Assembly: GCA_002423465.1 (NCBI GenBank)
Contig: DIWG01000067.1
Coordinates: 1 to 25,584, forward strand
Source of the DNA: Syntrophaceae bacterium UBA6112
Lineage (GTDB): Bacteria; Desulfobacterota; Syntrophia; Syntrophales; UBA5619
Direction of reading: 5' to 3'
Length of the DNA: 25,584 nucleotides
Below, piece by piece: positions 23,236 through 25,584 of the stretch. The notes beneath the pieces were generated by a model. The model saw only the letters and a list, made by a program, of their open reading frames with translations, made no database searches and was not told the origin of the DNA. Numbering within the stretch: the stretch's first letter is position 1; each line of letters opens with the position of its first letter. Position numbers and translations under genes: made by a program.

Positions 23236-23879
23236 GGCATCTGTTCTCCCCGGATGATCAGAATGATCGCCCGCGACGAGACCGAAATCCGGATCAGGTC
23301 GGCGGCGCGGACCTCGCGGATCTTTTCCCCGGGGAGGGTGAGCTCTTCGCATAAAAAGATGCGCCGGCCTTCCCCGAACTCCGGGATCATCCGGGCGGCC
23401 CAACGGAGCGATCCCGCCCGTCCCCCGAGGATGGCGATCTTACCGCAATTGCGCAGGTCATCCGCAGATTCCTCCGGGTCACGGCTGTGGGCGGTGACGA
23501 TCCGGGCGTCCTTCCAATCGAGGCCGAGCCGGGCAAAGGCGACCTGAATCGAACTGATCCCCGGAATCACCTCGCAGTTCGCCCGGCCGAAACGGCGGAT
23601 CACCGGCTGGGCGAGACTCGCGATTCCGGGATCTCCGGTAGCGAGGAGGACAACCTGTCGTCCTTCGTCCCGGCGGGAGGCGATGATATCGAGTGTCCCG
23701 TCGACATCCGTCCCTGAATCGATTCGTTCCGCGTCAATCTCCGGAAAGAATTCATTCAGGCGCTGGGAGACGATCAGAACGTCGGCCTTCCGCGCGGCCG
23801 CCTCCGCAGCCGGTGTGATATAATCGATCGCGCCGGGGCCACACCCGACAATGATAATCTTCTTTTTGGTCAAGGTCAT
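23232..23879 (-). CDS. cbiE: Cobalt-precorrin-7 C5-methyltransferase
   Basis: 215 residues; the stand-alone C5-methyltransferase half of CobL. Motifs are KIIIVGCGPGAIDYITPAA, VLLATGDPGIASL, VIPGISSIQVAFARLGLDW, TAHSRDPEE and IFLCEELTLPGE. I chose ATG 23879 with GGGAGA 9 nt upstream; a TTG at 23888 is too close to that site. The partner CbiT (C15 methylation and decarboxylation) is not fused and is not seen anywhere in the window. The start overlaps the stop of a small ORF as ATGA. Confidence 0.93.
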   Translation of the reverse strand: MTLTKKKIIIVGCGPGAIDYITPAAEAAARKADVLIVSQRLNEFFPEIDAERIDSGTDVDGTLDIIASRRDEGRQVVLLATGDPGIASLAQPVIRRFGRANCEVIPGISSIQVAFARLGLDWKDARIVTAHSRDPEESADDLRNCGKIAILGGRAGSLRWAARMIPEFGEGRRIFLCEELTLPGEKIREVRAADLIRISVSSRAIILIIRGEQMP

Positions 23880-24037
23880 ACTATCCAATCTCCCGATATT
23901 TTAACGAAACGGTCATGTCCCTGCCGGGAACCGGTCAGGACGTCCGCCTTCTCCGCCGCCGATCCGGTTGCAGGCATCGCTCCTTTCCCCATTCCCATGC
24001 CGCACCCGCCGATGATGGTTCCGCCCGTTACTCCCAT
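23876..24037 (-). CDS. Possible 53-residue ORF between cbiD and cbiE
   Basis: A short frame whose ATG overlaps the cbiD stop (reverse strand ATGGGAGTAA) and whose TGA overlaps the cbiE start as ATGA. It reads MGVTGGTIIGGCGMGMGKGA and ends DRFVKISGDWIV. It is too short to be CbiT and I recognise no family. The tight overlaps at both ends and a purine-rich GAGGCGGGGA about 10 nt upstream favour translation, at least as a coupling peptide. It could also be the relic of a lost gene. Confidence 0.35.
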   Translation of the reverse strand: MGVTGGTIIGGCGMGMGKGAMPATGSAAEKADVLTGSRQGHDRFVKISGDWIV

Positions 24038-25083
24038 GCAGTTTTGTTCCCCGCCTCGCCGAGGATGCGGCCGCCGAGGTCGATCAGTACCGCGGCGATC
24101 TCGAATCGCCCATCGGTCCGGGTCTGGATGGCCGCTCTCACCGCCGCCGCCAGCGTGTCCCCCAGCGTCTTTTTCTCCTCCACGCCGAGTAATGTGAAGA
24201 ACCCCTCGACCGTGGGGGCCTCCGCCGCCGGCCGTCCCAGAACGGCTGCATGCATTTGTGCGACAATCGGCAGCGCGCTTCCCGATCTTCCGGAATGGGT
24301 GTCCCAGCCGCCCATCGTCAGTTTGGCCAGCTTTCCCGGGTGGCCGAGCGCGAGAAGCGCCGCGAAGGGATGCCGGGCCGCCTCGTCAAGGGCGAATCCC
24401 CACTCGTTTCCGACCTCAACGACCTGTTCCGGCGCGACACGGAAACGTTTTCGCACGGCCCGCTCGCCGATGTGGCCGGGGACGAAAACCGGCGCCCGGA
24501 CGCCCGCGGCGGCTGCGACGTTCAGCGCGCAGCGGAGCGACTCGCGCAGCGCCGAACAACTGAACGGCCGGACGATCCCCGTCGTTCCCAGGATTGAGAG
24601 CCCACCCGTGATGCCGAGCCGCGGGTTGAAGGTTTTGACGGCCAGCTCCCGGCCGCCGACCATCGAGACCGTCACCCGTACGCCCCGGGATGTGATCTCC
24701 CGAACAGCCTCCCGGATCATCCGGCGCGGCCCTGGATTGATGGCCGGCCCGCCGGGGGGAATGGCGAGCCCCGGTTTCGTCACCGTTCCCACACCTTCGC
24801 CGGCATCGAATTCCACATCACATCCTTCGGTCCAGACGACGGCGGCCACGATCAGCGCAGCGTTCGTCACGTCCGGATCGTCGCCCGCGTCCTTCCGGAC
24901 CGCCGCCTCCGCGCCGTCCTCCGTTAGTCGGACATGGTCGACCGGCAGGCAACGCCTCTGCCCGTCGGGAAGCGGGATCTCCACGCTTCCGGCTACGCTG
25001 CCTTCCGCAAGAAACCAAACGGCCGCCTTTGCCGCCGCCGCGGCGCAGCTTCCCGTCGTGTATCCTTCCCGCAGGGCGCTCAC
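24028..25083 (-). CDS. cbiD: Cobalt-precorrin-5B C1-methyltransferase
   Basis: 351 residues; CbiD is diagnostic of the anaerobic cobalamin route. Hallmarks are LREGYTTGSCAAAAAKAA at the N-terminus, then GVGTVTKPGLAIPPGGPAIN, FNPRLGITGGLSILGTTGIV, FVPGHIGERA, VGNEWGFALDEA and LGHPGKLAKLTMGGWDTHSG (each conserved). The start is GTG 25083, with AAGGAGC about 8 nt upstream; this GTG overlaps the TGA of a short upstream frame. It lies within the same minus-strand transcription unit as the cobalt transporter ATPase. Confidence 0.95.
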   Translation of the reverse strand: MSALREGYTTGSCAAAAAKAAVWFLAEGSVAGSVEIPLPDGQRRCLPVDHVRLTEDGAEAAVRKDAGDDPDVTNAALIVAAVVWTEGCDVEFDAGEGVGTVTKPGLAIPPGGPAINPGPRRMIREAVREITSRGVRVTVSMVGGRELAVKTFNPRLGITGGLSILGTTGIVRPFSCSALRESLRCALNVAAAAGVRAPVFVPGHIGERAVRKRFRVAPEQVVEVGNEWGFALDEAARHPFAALLALGHPGKLAKLTMGGWDTHSGRSGSALPIVAQMHAAVLGRPAAEAPTVEGFFTLLGVEEKKTLGDTLAAAVRAAIQTRTDGRFEIAAVLIDLGGRILGEAGNKTAWE

Positions 25084-25187
25084 AATCCGGGCTCCTTGAT
25101 CCTTGCGTCTCTCCCGTCTTGCATGTGAAACCCGGTGTTCGCGTTCGGCGAAGCCGCGGCGGCATATCCGCCGCGCAACGGACTCAT
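25080..25187 (-). CDS. Possible 35-residue ORF between cbiO and cbiD
   Basis: This frame starts with an ATG overlapping the cbiO stop (ATGA) and ends with a TGA overlapping the cbiD GTG (GTGA). The first residues, MSPLRGGYAAAA, resemble the CbiD start MSALREGYTTGS, and the DNA there is also similar. It may be a relic of a duplicated cbiD 5' end rather than a functional peptide. No family is recognised. Confidence 0.25.
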   Translation of the reverse strand: MSPLRGGYAAAASPNANTGFHMQDGRDARIKEPGL

Positions 25188-25584
25188 GATACGATCTCCT
25201 CGATTCCCGGGAGGATCATCTCCTTCGGGATCAATTCCAGGAGCTGTGCCCGCGCCTCCCCGATCGTCAGCGGCAGGCCGTCTATCGGGACGCCGTCGTG
25301 CCGCTTCATCTCATACATCAGACGTGAAACGTAGGGAAGCCGGAGTTTCGCCCGGACGATCATCTCCTGATGGCAGAAGATCTCCTCGGCGGGTCCTTCC
25401 TGAAGCACCCGCCCGCGATCGAGGACGTAGATCCGGTTCGCGAAGAGCGGCAGCATGTCCACGGAGTGGGTGGCAAGGATGACGGTCATCCCTTCCTCCC
25501 GGTTGAGTTTCTTCAGAAGCTGCATCATCTGCACCTCTCCCGCCGGGTCGAGGCCCGCCGTCGGCTCGTCGAGGATCAGCACCG
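25184..25584 (-). CDS. cbiO: Cobalt transport ATPase CbiO (C-terminal part)
   Basis: The last 133 residues of an ABC ATPase, cut by the window edge. It begins in Walker B (LILDEPTAGLDPAG), then ATHSVDMLPLFANRIYVLDRG with the switch His, GRVLQEGPAEEIF, and a C-terminal extension (LRLPYVSRLMYEMK) typical of CbiO-type energy-coupling ATPases. Its place at the head of cobalamin genes supports cobalt as substrate. The stop overlaps the following short frame as ATGA. Confidence 0.88.
   Translation of the reverse strand, partial: VLILDEPTAGLDPAGEVQMMQLLKKLNREEGMTVILATHSVDMLPLFANRIYVLDRGRVLQEGPAEEIFCHQEMIVRAKLRLPYVSRLMYEMKRHDGVPIDGLPLTIGEARAQLLELIPKEMILPGIEEIVS

Noticed and set aside
23915..25099. 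394-codon plus-strand ORF opposite cbiD
   Set aside because: A Ser/Ala/Pro/Arg-rich shadow of a GC-rich gene. CbiD on the minus strand is unmistakable.

Overview
The window looks like a chromosomal segment of a Gram-negative anaerobe, most likely a deltaproteobacterium (Desulfobacterota) of the Syntrophus/Syntrophobacter kind. This is inferred from the anaerobic (cobalt-early) cobalamin genes cbiD and cbiG, outer-membrane proteins (LpxR-type, OmpA-type), a DUF3185-like protein, and a radical-SAM cassette resembling the SynChlorMet cassette. No rRNA or tRNA is present to fix the taxonomy.

Layout. Bases 1-80 are the start of carB (minus strand). Bases 239-748 hold a small unknown ORF and a degraded cobK fragment. 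Bases 753-9065 hold a RiPP (ribosomally made, modified peptide) cluster on the plus strand: a Cys-rich precursor with five ten-residue repeats, a PqqD-like recognition protein, two radical SAM/SPASM enzymes, a signal-peptidase/HPr-kinase-like fusion, an ABC exporter and a nucleotidyltransferase-family protein. Bases 9146-13222 hold envelope genes: an OmpA-like lipoprotein with an unusual C-terminal half, a BON lipoprotein, a small unknown protein, a DUF3185-like membrane protein and an LpxR-like lipid A deacylase. A decayed sensor/receiver gene follows.

From 13647 to the end, the minus strand carries a cobalamin operon, read from high to low coordinates: cbiO(partial)-cbiD-cbiE-cobI-cobM-cbiG-[gap]-cobJ-cobK. 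The gap (about 15.3-20.8 kb) is a plus-strand block: a tripartite tricarboxylate transporter (tctC, tctB, tctA), a PfkB-family sugar-acid kinase and a KDPG aldolase. Together these look like an uptake-and-catabolism unit for a sugar acid, giving pyruvate and glyceraldehyde-3-phosphate.

The main structural point is that both plus-strand blocks sit in or beside the cobalamin operon between same-orientation copies of cob sequence. The RiPP/envelope block lies between a cobK remnant (459-748) and intact cobK. The transporter block lies between two roughly 90% identical 77-bp copies of the cbiG/cobJ junction (15222-15298 and 20781-20857). In addition, a family of about 190-bp repeats with an inverted-repeat head occurs three times in the same orientation, upstream of the peptide precursor, the OmpA-like gene and the BON gene.

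The best candidate for a little-described system is the RiPP cassette: the precursor, its modification enzymes, a possible leader protease, a kinase-like protein and an exporter are collinear and partly overlapping.
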